Source of the DNA: Tetrahymena thermophila SB210
Taxonomy: Eukaryota; Ciliophora; Oligohymenophorea; Hymenostomatida; Tetrahymenidae
Direction: 5' to 3'
Length of the DNA stretch: 64,000 nt
Assembly: GCF_000189635.1 (NCBI RefSeq)
Contig: NW_002476514.1
Coordinates: 119,873 to 183,872, forward strand
The notes beneath the pieces are model-generated. The model saw nothing but the letters and a program-made list of their open reading frames with translations, searched no databases and was not told the origin of the DNA. Positions 39,048 to 51,528 of this stretch are shown here, piece by piece. The translations under genes were made by a program, and so were the position numbers. Every line of letters begins with the position of its first letter. Positions within the stretch are counted from its first letter, which is position 1.

Positions 39048-39907
39048 GCCTGTATATCTAATATCTACTACTTTTTCTATCTTTTATATTTAATTTTTTT
39101 AAAATAAATTTTCTTTAGATAAGCACTGCTTTGTCTTTATTAGCGTAAAGTGTCTTATTCATTTGATTAATAAATGATATATTTCTGATCAAATATTAAT
39201 GAATTTGCAAACAAATCTAGAAGAATTTATTATCACAAAATAAGAATTGATTGCAGAATTAGATATTTACATATAATTATAAAAGCAAAATTATAACATT
39301 TAGTTAGTAAGCTATATATTAATATATTTAATAAATTTTAAAGTAGCTTATTAATTTTGATTATAGAAGTTAATCCTGAAATATTCTTATCTAAAAAAAT
39401 AAAAACTTAGCAAAAATAAATTATATTATTTATTTTTCTACATATTTTTAAAATAATTAATCTTTAAAAATCCAAAATTTTCTTTAAAAGTGAATATTAA
39501 AAATAATATTTATTAATAATAAAATGATTAATAATTTATAAAATTATTATTTGAATAAATTTACATACTTTTTACATATATTATCAATCCTCATTAATTA
39601 ATAACCCTTTTTAATTTTATTTTCATGATATCTTATATTTTTAAATTATTGAATTTTAATTTTGTGATTAGGCTAGGGGGAGATCTTCATTATTGAGTAT
39701 TTACAGAATATATTTTCTATAAATTAAACATTAAACAAACAAAAAGACAGTTGAGAAAATAATATGATACGTTGTAAATATTGAATTAAAAACTATATTA
39801 TACTGTAAATTATTGACTTTATTTATAAGTTATTATTTGATAATATAGTAAAGAATAGTATTTACATTTAATATTAAGAAAATATACAATACTGATAATA
39901 TAATCTT
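39048..39907. other. Intergenic region between the kinase and LRR genes
   Basis: Contains the likely promoter of the kinase fusion gene (and perhaps a small first exon from an ATG at 39162). A G-run (aggctagggggagatct) lies near 39672. No further coding signal. Confidence 0.45.
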
Positions 39908-41684
39908 TCAGCTCAAATATAGATCCCAAAATGTAAAAAGTGAAGAAAAAACTAAGTGAGAAGATACATGTTTATCAAAAGTAATTTTCTATAAGGCGGC
40001 AATATCAAAATTAGTATTAATAAGATTTTAAATTCTACATTTTTATATTAATTATTAATATTAAGTTAGATCGAATATTCCTGAATCAATTTGTTTGGTG
40101 CTGTTTATGTAAAAATCTTCTAAATAATCTAAATCTCTTAATATATTTATGATCTTTTTTAAAGCTTAAATACTCTCAAATTCCCTTCATTTTTAATAAT
40201 AAACATAATATTAATTCTTGTAATTGCATCCTCAAAGAAACTTACAAGTAAATGTAAACAAGTCTAGCTTAAATTAGCATTTTTAAATAATGGCAAATTA
40301 CTGTCACTCCTTATAATTAAACCTAATTTAAACTATAAAATTAGTTTAATTTTAAATATAAGCAAGTCAAATATTATTTTATCAATAAATTGAACAATTT
40401 ATAATATTAAAAATGATTATTATTAAATTATTTAATTTAGAACATCTATTTTATGCTTTAATAAATTAAAAACATAATTACCTTAAATCTATTTCAAAAA
40501 ATAGTAACTAATTTAGTAGTTATTCTATATTCCTAAAAATAAACTGATTATCATCATTTATTTCATTATTACTGTAATTTTTATTTATAAAAATTAACAT
40601 TTAATATTTCTATCTTTTAAAAGAATAAAATAGATACTCTAAATGGATTGAAAGCCTTGTCAAGCTTGGAAAATTCCATTATTTAATTTATCTTTAATTG
40701 GAAGTCTTGATATAATTTTAACTATTTTAATATAATTAAAGCAATTTGGTCAAAACAATACAAGTTTATTCAATAGTTTGATTTATATTTTATTTGTTGT
40801 TAAATTACCTTAGTATTATAGTGAAAGATTTCAAATTTTTATTAGTTTAATTTAATTATGGAAAACTTTTAAGCCTATTTTATCTATTCATAAATTTGAA
40901 ATTATCAAATATTTAATAATATTTTTCATAAATTTATAAATTAATAAATTAATCCCAAAATATTATTTCATTAAATGAAAAATAAATTTACTCAAAGTCA
41001 ATAAATAGTTTAGAAAGATTGTTTATTTTTAATATGTCATTAAGCATAATTGAACAGAGATCATCTGTGATATAGCAGTTACTTATTATTAATAATGAAT
41101 CAATTTTTAAATTGTAATCAATATTTATTATTTTTACCTCAAATTTAGCTTTAAGGATGTTAAATTTTACATTTTGTGAATATTAGAAAAGATATTCTTC
41201 TATTGTAGATAACTAAGTCTATTTATAAAGAGTAAATTCTCATTATTGTAAAATCAATTTTTTTAATATTAACCCACTTGAAATTTAAATGAAGATATTT
41301 TATATTAGGGCAACTATGAAGCGAACTGATGAATTATTCCATATGCTATCCTTAAATCTTGCAATTACTTTTTAAGAAGTTGATTTTATTATTTTATTTA
41401 ATTTTATCATTTTACATCATTTCGAGTGTGAGATTTTTAAGATCCTAAAACTGCACCAAAGCAATTTAAAAATTTTTTAAGCAAGCCTAGCCATAATTCT
41501 TTTATCTTTGTAATTATAAATATTGTTGTAAATTATTTCTCCCTATTTAAACTATTTACTCTAAATAAAGTTGTATTTTAGTAGAATTAAAGCCAAGTTT
41601 TAAAGCCTACTTTTGATCCTTTAAATAAAGCTAAAGTAATTTGATTGAATTATTTGTTTAATTATTTTGTATTTCTTTGCTCAT
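39908..41684 (-). CDS. Leucine-rich-repeat protein, one repeat per exon
   Basis: Nine exons (41684-41416, 41367-41278, 41218-41138, 41081-40992, 40874-40809, 40721-40638, 40571-40482, 40309-40246, 40174-39908) give 366 residues ending at TGA 39908. Exons 2-8 are 64-90 nt, and the junctions after exons 1-7 are all phase 2. Most exons end in an LRR core: LKNLTLEM, IKYLHLNF, LTSLKLNL, LSKLFIDFE, LKSFTIIL, LTRLSIHL, LLFFEIDL. The N-terminus (MSKEIQNNQT) is a Gln/Leu-rich helical stretch; the last exon is a longer capping segment (DLDYLEDFYINST). No membrane or enzymatic domain is seen, so the likely role is protein binding; the partner is unknown. One donor (GTGGGT after exon 2) is weaker than the rest. 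Decayed relatives may lie at 15.5-19.9 kb. Confidence 0.78.
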
Positions 41685-42705
41685 CAATAAATTTATCAAA
41701 AATATAAGATTTATTAACAATTACTAAGGATTTTTTATTATCTAAAACAAATCAAATTTAATTTTTGTTCTACTTCATAATGAATATTCATTTGCAAAAA
41801 TTATAAAAGTGAGTTAATTAATTTATTCTTCAAATCAAGTAGAAATTTTATTATTAATGTCAAAAATTAATGATACTTTTGTTAAATTTTTAACTAAATT
41901 TAATTGATATTTTAACTTTAAATTCTAGAAAATAATAAAAAATATTTTAATTTTTTATATTTTTTTCTATTTGTAATTCAAATAACTCAAAAAAAACTCA
42001 GATTAAAAAACAAAAAATCTATATAAATAGTCTCTCTCTCTCTTTATTTAAGTAATTATTTAATTACTAGCTTTTCTTTCAAAAATTAATAATATTATTT
42101 TTTTTAAATAAAGCTTGCTTTTTTATTATTAATCTAAAATAAAATTGAATTTTTGTGAATAATATTCTTAAAATTTATTTTTATTAGTATGATTAAATAA
42201 ATAATTCCATTTAATTATTGCTAACGAAAACTTCAGTAAAAAATACTCAATATTAAAAGCAATCAAGAAAGGTATAACGAAAATAACAAAATAAATGAAA
42301 AATAAATAAATTTCAACAAATATTAATATATTAATTAAAAACGTAAATATGTTTTTATTATTAATTTATTTATTAAAGTCATTTATTAATTCTTTTATTT
42401 CTAATCTAAAAAGAAAAAAATATAGTTATAGCGAATAATAAATAAGAAATCAAATAAATCACTTGATTTATTTATAAATAGATTGTTATTTTAGTGAATA
42501 TTCAATGCAGAGGCTGATTGGGTTTATCAAAATTTATTGAGAAAGCAAAAGAAATTTAAAACTTTTAAGTGGATTATAACTCTATTGATGAAAATGTAAA
42601 ATAGAAGAATTATAATAATAAAAAATTTTTAAATAATAAATTAAGTTTTTGACAAAGTCATCACTGTATTTCTTACAAAAATACATCAAACAGATAAATA
42701 AGTAA
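41685..42705. other. Intergenic region between divergent LRR and RING-CH genes
   Basis: About 1 kb shared upstream by the minus-strand LRR gene and the plus-strand RING-CH gene, so both promoters should lie here. It holds AT-rich sequence and a short (TC)n run at about 42030-42041. No coding signal. Confidence 0.5.
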
Positions 42706-43614
42706 ATGCTTTAGATGTTTAGCAGAAGAAAAAACTAATAATTTAAGGACGATAAGCCTTCAGATTCCAAGTTATCATTAGATGATAGCCAACAAACCAC
42801 CATGGGCTAGGAGTGTTTTGAGAACAATTTAGCTAAAAAGTAGCATCATTAAAAAAGTGATAACACTAAGCCTCTTGAGCAAGATAGGCAAGAAGAAGAA
42901 GATTAAGGCATTGGATGTAGAATATGCTTAGAAGAAAGTGAAGACAGAATGTCTGGAAAACTAGGGAACTACTGCAATTGCAAGGGATCAATTTCCAAAC
43001 TTCATGTTAATTGCCTTGAAGTTTAACTGCAGCTTTAGTTTAAAGATAGCGTGTAGCTTGAGAAGGAATTCCACTCTAAATGTGAACTCTGTTAATCTAA
43101 ATACAGACTAAGCATTTCTAAAAGGGTCTACTTCAACCCTGCCAACTATATCAAACAAAAAGCCACTTAAAAGAAGAAAATTCTTATGTTCTTGGTTGTG
43201 ATTTTTGCTCTGTCATTCTACACTTCATATGTAGTGAATAAGCATATTAAAGAGTATATTTGCTATCAAAACAGCTTAAACCATCCTTAGTTGTAAACAA
43301 TTGAAGACTAGTAAAGCTAGAATTCTACTACTTAATAAATAGATAGTAAATTTCCTTCAATAGAGCAATTCGATTTGAAGAGCTATTTATCTAAAAATTC
43401 TTCTAATAAAATAAATGAAATTGATAAAAAGAGTAGCGATTTCAAAGATAGCATACAAGTTACCTTAAGCTACCTCTTAATCGGATTCTTTTGCACCACA
43501 GCTCTCTTTTCTTTCATCATGCTTGGATATAATCTTTTTACTATCTTCCTTTATTTTGATGTCTACATCTCTAAAAAGAACCTCTAAATAGCAAAATAGG
43601 CTTAAGCAAAATGA
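42706..43614 (+). CDS. RING-CH (MARCH-like) membrane E3 ligase, tandem copy 1
   Basis: Single exon, 302 residues, TGA at 43614. The polar N-terminus is rich in Gln, Asp and Glu. The RING-CH domain starts at Cys71: CRIC, then YCNCKGSISKLHVNC (C-X-C-X7-H-X2-C), then CELC, a C4HC3 pattern that distinguishes RING-CH from classic RING. It is followed by two hydrophobic segments, ILMFLVVIFALSFY (about 150-170) and TLSYLLIGFFCTTALF (about 250-270), joined by a polar loop, the MARCH topology. Known role of the family: membrane-bound ubiquitin ligases acting on membrane proteins. The start at 42706 is the first in-frame ATG; 42715 is an alternative. Unlike copies 2 and 3 it has no intron before the second membrane segment. 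Confidence 0.85.
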
Positions 43615-45061
43615 AATCTCTTTCACTCAATTTAAAATATGAGTTTAAGCTCAAGTTTTTTTATTCGATTACTATTCATTTTTATTAATTACCCAATTAT
43701 ATAGCCATAATATTGCTTCATTAAATCAAAAATAATACTTATTAAAGTCAACAAGTTAATATGAAAGTAAGTAAGCATACATACATGCTACATGAATGTT
43801 TAAATAGTAACAATGATATAAAAATAATAAAAATAATTAGCAAAGTAGCCTTAAATCATCTCATTCATGTAGGCAGTAGTCAATTTAGTGTTTTTTTGAA
43901 GTAATTTTCTAAAATTATCATATGTATTGGCAATAAAATAACATACAATAATAATACATAATATTGAGCATTTAAAAATATTAGTAAGTAAATAATGTAT
44001 TCATAGAATATGAATAAAAATAATCATGCTCATAAATAAATAGATAAAATATTTATATTAAAATGCATAAAAATAAAAAATGAATTTTTAAAAATATATT
44101 TATAAACCAAAAAAAATATTAGTTACTAATATATAAATAAATAGATAAATACTTTATTAATATATATATTTTATGAATAATATTTGCATATTACTTCAAT
44201 CAAAAAGCAAAAAATATTAAATTTCAAATAATTTTTATCTACTAATTCATTCACTTAAATATTATAACCAGTATCCTTTTCCTAAACACTCTATCTTAAT
44301 AATAAACAAAAGCAAATAGAAAAGTGTTTAAACTATATTCTTAATTTTTTGTGAAATATCATGTAAAATAAAGCAAATATTTAATTTTATTAAATTAAAA
44401 GAAATTTTATTTATTATTTATGTTCATGAAATACTATAAAAAATATATTAAATTATTATTTTTCCAATATTTTATATAAATAATAGATTAAACAGGTTAT
44501 TTTACAAAAAAAATACTATTTAAAAATATTTATATTTTATGAAAATTTATTTTTTATTTAATAGGAAAAAGATAAAACCAATTAAACTGATTGAAATATC
44601 AATGGAAAAATAATTTTTTTAAATTATTTTAGAGAAATTTAATATGAAAAAAACTCGAGATATATTAACATAGATAATTATTTTTTCTTTGATAAATTAA
44701 CAATATTGTCTATTTTTATGCATATTAGGAGAGGCGTTTAATTAGAATTTAAAAATTAAAAGATTTTAGAAATTAATTATTTCAGGCTAGTATTTATTTC
44801 AAATCAAAAAACAGAAAATTAAAATTTTTCAATTATTGCTTTTAGAATTATTATGGTTTAAGTATTATGATTTATGATATAAAATTCCGTTTATTCAAGC
44901 AAATTGTTTTTTTTTGAATTATTTTAAAGTAGAAAGATAAATTTATATCCATTTCAAGAATAAAAATTTGATGTTAATAACATAGATTAAAAAATTAATG
45001 ATTAATAATTCTTTATATTAATTAAGTTAGACTCTTTAAAATAAATAAGATATTAAATCAA
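43615..45061. other. Intergenic region between RING-CH copies 1 and 2
   Basis: AT-rich, with catacatacatg-type short repeats near 43780. No gene is supported. It must hold the promoter of copy 2. Confidence 0.5.
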
Positions 45062-46539
45062 ATGTAGAACAATATTGATAATTAATAACCATCAAGGAGT
45101 TAGGAGTAAATACAAAGGAGCAATATCAATATTGAAGTTGAAAATCCCTTAAGTTGCATTTAGACAAAAGTTGTGAGACTTAGCTAGAAATAGGTGATAA
45201 ACAACTCTGATTCGAATAATTAAAACCGAACATGTAACAATAATCATGAATAGCCATTTATAAAAATAAACTCTCAAGACAACCAATTAACAATGTAAAG
45301 TCAAGAGATTCCAAGTGAAAACGTGAATATTTAGCTTGATGGTTATGACATAAATAATAAATAAAAGAATAATAGCCAAAAAAATATAGATTAACAAGAG
45401 TAAAATGAAAATATAAAAAACAGCAAAGAGATCTAGCTTGTAGAAGTAAAAGAAATTAGCCAAAACAAACTTCAAAAAGGTGATATAGAATAATAACTTT
45501 AAGGTAAAAATGAAAGCAGAAATTAAGAAGAAGAGTAATAAATATGCAGAATTTGCTTGGATGGACAGATAGATTAATGCTCTGAAACAGAACTTCTAAA
45601 TGTTTGCGAGTGTAAAGGTTCCTTATAGTACATCCATAAAAATTGCCTTTGGTTGCAGCTTTCTAGTAAAGTTAAATTAGATGAATTTGAAAGAAACAAA
45701 CAGTAATTTATATGTGAATTGTGCAAGAATCCTTATAGAATTAACGTTGGAGTAAAATGCGCATTTTAAAGCTTAGATAAATTCAAATAAAGCATAAAAG
45801 ACTAGATTAAATAAATCCTCATCTTTCTCAGTTTATTTACAGTTAATGCCGCCATAGCATTACTCATTATCAAGTAATAAATAAATCAATTAATCATTTT
45901 TAAACCTGAATTATCTTTAATTTAACTTCCTTTAAAAAGAAAAAGAAAATTTAATTATTTGATTAAATAACCAGTAAAATTAAAAACTTTTAATTAATTT
46001 CTAATAAACTTACTCAATGAAAATGTTAATTGATTGATATTTTTATTATTTCTTCACTCATTTATTTCTAATACAAAAATTATCCAAAAATTTAAATAAA
46101 TATGAGAATAAACTCTTAAATAGAAATTATTTTTAGACTTTATTAGAAAAGAGTTTATTTGAAAAAATTAAAATTGCATTTTAAGAATAAACTTAAATAA
46201 AAACTTAATTTCACCAAAAAGGATTTTTGATCTTACAGAATTTTAAAAACTTTCTATTAATTAATATTTTAAAACGTATAAAATAGTTTGATTGAGCAAG
46301 AAAGTTAGAGTTAAAAGTCATCAACATTAGGTTTTCTATTTTATATATTTGTCTCTTTTATTACAACTGCCTGTTTTGCTAGCTTCTTAGTTTTGATACA
46401 CATCTTTATAAAAGCAGGACTAAGAAGAAAAGTAGCACTTCTTAAAATATTTAAAAAGAAAGAAGACTATGTTAATATCTGCCAGTAAAAAAATAATTAA
46501 TAATAAATTTAATAACAAAATATTGAAGTAACAAAATGA
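45062..46539 (+). CDS. RING-CH (MARCH-like) membrane E3 ligase, tandem copy 2
   Basis: Two exons (45062-45873, 46305-46539), 348 residues. The first 155 or so residues are disordered and Asn/Gln-rich (MQNNIDNQQPSRSQEQ). The RING-CH domain is ICRIC...CECKGSLQYIHKNC...CELC. The first membrane segment (ILIFLSLFTVNAAIALLII) ends at the splice site and the second (TLGFLFYIFVSFITTACFA) lies in exon 2, followed by a basic, Gln-rich tail to TGA. The 431-nt intron splits the loop between the two membrane segments at the same point as in copy 3. The acceptor at 46304 is chosen because it keeps frame. Confidence 0.82.
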
Positions 46540-48027
46540 ATTAAAAAACGAACAAATTAAATAAGATATCACTTTAGTAAATTACTCTATGAAAATTAAT
46601 CATTATTTTGTTTATTTCTACTTATGTACATAATCTATATTAAAACAAAATTTCGTTTCTATTCATATATGTTCTTAATTTATTATTTACAATAAAAATT
46701 ATGGTTAATACTTATTTCAATATATAAAAAGGTAAAGTTTATTTATAATATATTTTTGTACTTAAATATTATATACCGTAAATCCTCATTAATTCTCACC
46801 CATTTAAATTTTCACCATTTATTCCGAAATTTTGAAAAATTTTTTCAAAAAATAACAGTACCACAAAGTATTTTTTCGATTATCGATGAAGAGTCGGTAT
46901 CGTTTTTAGTATTTATTTTAGTAATAAAATATTTTATAAATATAGAATATATTTATAGCATTATTTTAGTTCTATCTTTACTTTTTATTGATCTATTAAT
47001 TACATATTTATCAATTTAAATTTTTATATAAAACCTTATACTTTTTGCTCATACTTTCATACTCAATAAGAAATTATTAAAATTTAGGTAGTTATCTCTT
47101 AAACATATTTTAGGGAAACTAATTTTTGATAAATCATTTAGTGAAGAAAAATTTATAGTGGATATATTTTTTCATTCATTTTATAAATAATTACTTTTTA
47201 TTAGTAAAAGTAAAAATGTATTTGGTTTTTCCTTAATTAATAATAAATATTTTAGATACTTATTTTGATTTTCTCTTTTTCCTATCTCAAAAATTAATTA
47301 CAAGTCATTTTAATTTGGTTCAAGTACATGAAACAAATAAATATTGAAAAAACAAAGAAAGGATGAATTTTGAAAAATTATTAGGAGATAATTATATCTC
47401 ATAACTATCAATTTTATTATCTTTTTTAGATAAGAGAAATTCTTCAGATACTCCCAACTCATATCAAAATTAAAAATTTGATATTAAAATAATTTTTGAA
47501 TGCTTAATTTTTATATTTTAATTGATTATCATTTTGAGGCTTAACTTAATTTTGAGACATTTACTTTTCTTTCAAGTAACTTTATTGGATAGGAGTAAAA
47601 AATTAAATATAAAAGCAAAAAACAAAAAAATGAATGTAACAATTTAAGATAAATTTATAGATGGGTTTTTAGCTTGAATTAAAATTGGTGTTGTAAAAAA
47701 AAATTATGGCATATTTTGAATATTTCAAAAGTAAATAACAAACAAACAAAATAACAAAAATTAATATATACAGATATTCATGTAAAGTAACAAACAATTT
47801 TTTGAATGATCTAACAAATTTCTGATGTAAAAATGAATGAATAAATTAATAGAGAAGAAATATGAAAAAACAATTTTTAATAATCCTTATCAGATTAATT
47901 CATTTAAAACTTCAAAAAGTGAATGGGATGCTTGAGATACAGTAAAGATTTATTGCAAAAATATTTAATAAAATTGAAGGTAATAAAAAATAATAAATTA
48001 ATTGATTTTTTTTTAATTACATAAAAA
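46540..48027. other. Intergenic region between RING-CH copies 2 and 3
   Basis: Contains a stretch at 46756-47019 open for 87 codons even in the standard code, unusual here because real genes in this window use many TAA and TAG codons. It begins with a slightly GC-richer block (taaatcctcattaattctca). I do not call it a gene. The remainder is AT-rich with no signal, apart from the promoter side of copy 3. Confidence 0.45.
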
Positions 48028-49480
48028 ATGACTTCTCATTTACCTATTTCATTAGTCTAGTTAGATAAAAATCTTAAGGAAAGTTTAGATTCCTATTAAG
48101 TATCTAAAGAAAAAGGCTTAGCGGATGATAATATTGGACATTTAAATTAAATAACAATTCAAACTGAAATAAATTCAAACGAAGATTCCAATTTGAATTG
48201 CAAATAGCATCAACATGACTAAAAATAAAAAAAAAATATATTAATTAGTAGCAAATATGAATAAAATATTTAAAAATCATATAGGTCTTCTCAAGATCTA
48301 GATCGTCCTGATTAAAAATAATAAATAGGAAATATAAATAAAATTAGATCTCCTTATCTTACAAAAATATGCTCTTCGCCAAATTTAGTTTGTCAGAGTG
48401 GAAATTCTTAATTTGAAAAAACAGATTTCGTTTGTTTAGAAATGAAAAATGTGAAAGATAATAGGTTTTGTTAAGACAATAGAGAAAATAAAGCAGAGGA
48501 ATAAGTATATTGCAGAATATGTTTAGATTCTCAAAGTGATTCAGAAACAGGTTAGCTTTAAAATGTTTGCAGCTGCAATGGATCACTTAAATATATCCAT
48601 CATCAATGTTTATGGTATTATATAGAGAAAAAAATAAATAACTAAATTGAGTAAAGTTTTCCTTTACAAGTTCAATGTGAGCTGTGCAAAGAATCCTACA
48701 GAATATAATTTGAAATGATCACTCAAGCAAATCCTGCATAAGTTGTCAAACAAAACTTTATTAGACAATCTTAGCCCTACTCATTGTTCTTTATCTTAAT
48801 CTTTGTTCTATTTATTATCTCAGTAATACTATTCCAGTAAATAATTAATTAATTAATAAGCTAACTTACTAACCTTTTTTACTAATTCATCTATTCATTT
48901 CTATTAAATTGTTGAATGAAAGAAGAATATACAAAATTTCATTTCTTTCTAAAAATTTTTCAACTTATTTTCGAAATACTTTCAAATAAACAAATTTAAT
49001 TTAAAATCATCTCTAATTCTTAAATATTTTTTAAACTTCTAATTCTATTGAAATAAGAGAAAATAATACAAATTATCTGATTAATATAGATTTTTTTTTA
49101 ATAAAAAATAAAAATATTAGAGTTGAATAAATAAAATTTGTTTTACATTTTAAGAACAAACATACATTTTATCTAATAGTGTCATAAATTTTTAAGAATT
49201 AAAATTATTTAATAATTAATTATTTTAATAAAAAAGGAGAGCTGTTTAGGAAAGTAAAGTAGATGTGTCTGTGCTTATTACTTATTTTTTCTTTTCATTT
49301 GCAATGACTAGTGTTGTAGTTAGTATTTTATTTATTATATACATATTTTATTGTAGTTACTTTAGTTAAGCTTTAGTAATAAAGAAGATATTTCCTTCTA
49401 TTTAAGAATATTAGGAATATATTTAAAAGTGCAAATAGTTGCTTTAAAAAAATAACAAAATGATTGATTAGTCAAAGTGA
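48028..49480 (+). CDS. RING-CH (MARCH-like) membrane E3 ligase, tandem copy 3
   Basis: Two exons (48028-48836, 49240-49480), 349 residues. The N-terminus MTSHLPISLVQLDK leads into about 150 polar residues. The RING-CH domain is YCRICLD...CSCNGSLKYIHHQC...CELC. The membrane segments are SLFFILIFVLFIISVILF and VLITYFFFSFAMTSVVVSIL; the tail is Gln/Lys-rich. The 403-nt intron interrupts at the same place as in copy 2, so copies 2 and 3 share a more recent ancestor than either does with copy 1. The acceptor at 49239 is the one that restores frame and joins two hydrophobic segments through a short loop. Confidence 0.82.
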
Positions 49481-50223
49481 AATTGTATTTAATGATATAG
49501 TTATTATTGAATACTAAAAAATTGTATATAATTAATAATTCAAGACAAGCAGGTTATATCTGAATTAATATTTATTATAATACCTTAATTTATATATCTA
49601 TGTAAATGTATAATTAATTATTATTACTATAATTCTAATAATCCTCTGATTATAATATTTAATGAGCGAAATAAGTAACAATTTATGCTAAAACTTTAAT
49701 ATATAATCAATGCCTATTATTTATTTTCATCCTTTTAATAAAATCTTTATTCAAAATACGGTGAAGGTTTTTTCAAATAAATCCTAAAACAAGAAACTAA
49801 ATAATTACTTACAATATTAAACGCCAATATAACTTATAAAGCAATTTTATTATTATTTTCTTATAGAAAACAATTATTTATCATAAAATAATAGATTTTG
49901 TTAAAATTTGATATAGATTATATTTGAATTAATTCTTTTAATCAGTGTCTACTTTATTTTTTTAAATTTTACTAAGATTTATTAATTATTTATGTATATA
50001 AATTCTGATCAAGAAAATTATAAGAATAATCTGCTTGATTCTTAACAGATAATATAATTAATTAATTTACAAATGAAAATACCCTATTTTTCTATATAAT
50101 TATTGGCACATTAAAAACTAAATTCACCAAGACGAAATCAAATAATAATTTAATTAACATAAAAATAAATCAATAATAGAAACTACTTTACAATCAATCA
50201 CTTAACATAATAATAAAATCAAA
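49481..50223. other. Intergenic region upstream of NYN copy A
   Basis: AT-rich. A segment near 49990-50040 (tatataaattctgatcaaga) resembles one at about 52570-52600 upstream of copy B, so the two 5' flanks are anciently related although now mostly diverged. Confidence 0.5.
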
Positions 50224-51270
50224 ATGAATCAAAATATATTTTTAAGTTAACCATTAGAAGTATAGCCAACTAGATGCGAAAGATGTATCTAAAGGATTCA
50301 AGCTAAGATAGAAAACCTTGGCTACCAAAATCAATACCAAGCTATCAAAAGTGAAGGGTTCGAAGATGACAAAAAAATACTTAAAGCTCTCAAAAAGAAT
50401 AAGGGAGATCTCAATCTTGCTCTTCAATTTATCAAAGAAGCTCCTCAAAAGAAAATTAAAAAGTAAAAAGATTCTCAAAATCAATCAGATTTAATGGAAA
50501 CTGAATCTAAAAAATGCAACAAAAAGTGCAAGGCTGATAAAAAGGAGAAACCTAATGTTGATAAAGAGCAAAAAAAAAATGAAAGAGCTTTAGAGCGTAA
50601 GTAACAAAAACTCTAAAAAATGATCGAAGAATTCCCTCAATTCAAAGATTTCAATCAAAAGATGATTCAAGAAGGATTTGAAGATGTCAAGAAAAACTTC
50701 AGAGCTCTCAAGAAAAATGAAGGAGATGAACAAAAAGCATTTTCTCACTTAAAGCATAAGTTAATCCTCCAAAATCTTCAACTTTGCAAGACATTCTCAA
50801 AGGGAGAAATCCAAAAGCTCTATCTTGACTGCAACAATTGCTTTTTCTTAGAATCAAACTTCCTTAAATTAGCCAAGAATGGCAATTACAAAGAAATTGA
50901 GTAGAAAATTGCAACTCTTTTGAATTTGTTTTAAAGTTGCTATGGAAGCCAAATTGAAATCGTCTTGGTTTTTGATAACTCAAAGTTAGTTAAAGACGAA
51001 AAAGCTTGTGCTGGATTTGCCTCTTAAGATTTCAAATTGATAAGTGCAAGACCTCAATTCTACATAGCTGATGATGCTATTGTTCATTTTGCTTCTTAAG
51101 AAAGTTTGGAGAACTAAAATGGTATCCTCTATGTTACCAGTGACCGTTTACTCTAAGCTCGTTTAGTAGAACAAAATGCTAAGAAGATCATGACTTCTAA
51201 GTGTTTCTTCAACATTATGAAGGAGGATTTCATTGGAAGCAAATCTTATTTCGCAGTGATTGAAAATTGA
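50224..51270 (+). CDS. YacP-like NYN nuclease with UBA-like repeats, copy A
   Basis: Single exon, 348 residues. After a short N-terminus with a Cys pair (CERC) come two UBA-like helical repeats: AIKSEGFEDDKKILKALKK (about 45-75) and KMIQEGFEDVKKNFRALKK (about 140-170), separated by a Lys-rich charged linker. The C-terminal 110 residues fit the YacP-like NYN (PIN-fold) domain: IEIVLVFDNSK, ADDAIVHFA and ILYVTSDRLLQARL, with Asp residues at the positions that bind metal in NYN nucleases. Known for the family: single-strand RNA cleavage. UBA-like repeats would let it bind ubiquitin or a partner, which is inference. Codon use is less AT-biased than its neighbours, which suggests strong expression. 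Its twin lies 2.5 kb downstream. Confidence 0.85.
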
Positions 51271-51528
51271 AAAACCAATTAATCAATCTAACAATAACTT
51301 AATTAAGGAAGCAATTTTATAACTCATTTTAGCTCCTTAAAATAATAAAATAAATTGAAAGCATGAAAATATATTCATGAGTTAGATCTCTTTCTAAAAT
51401 TCAGAATGAATTATAATTTAGAAAGAATAAAATGAGTTAAATCTAAAGGGTGGGTGGTTGGCATCAAAATTAATAACTTTAAATCAATATTATTATTATT
51501 AATATTCAAATAACAAAAATATTTTGGA
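50284..51528 (+). repeat. Near-identical duplicated block, unit A
   Basis: From the CERC codons through the stop and about 250 nt of 3' DNA, this block matches 52825-54065 almost base for base, with about eight differences in coding sequence. Both ends are sharp: the first 17 or so codons and the 5' flank differ, and similarity drops after ttattattaatattcaaat. The shared 3' region contains gggtgggtggttggcatc. Confidence 0.92.

Noticed and set aside
45287..45475. Minus-strand hydrophobic ORF
   Set aside because: Antisense of the Asn/Lys-rich N-terminal part of RING-CH copy 2.
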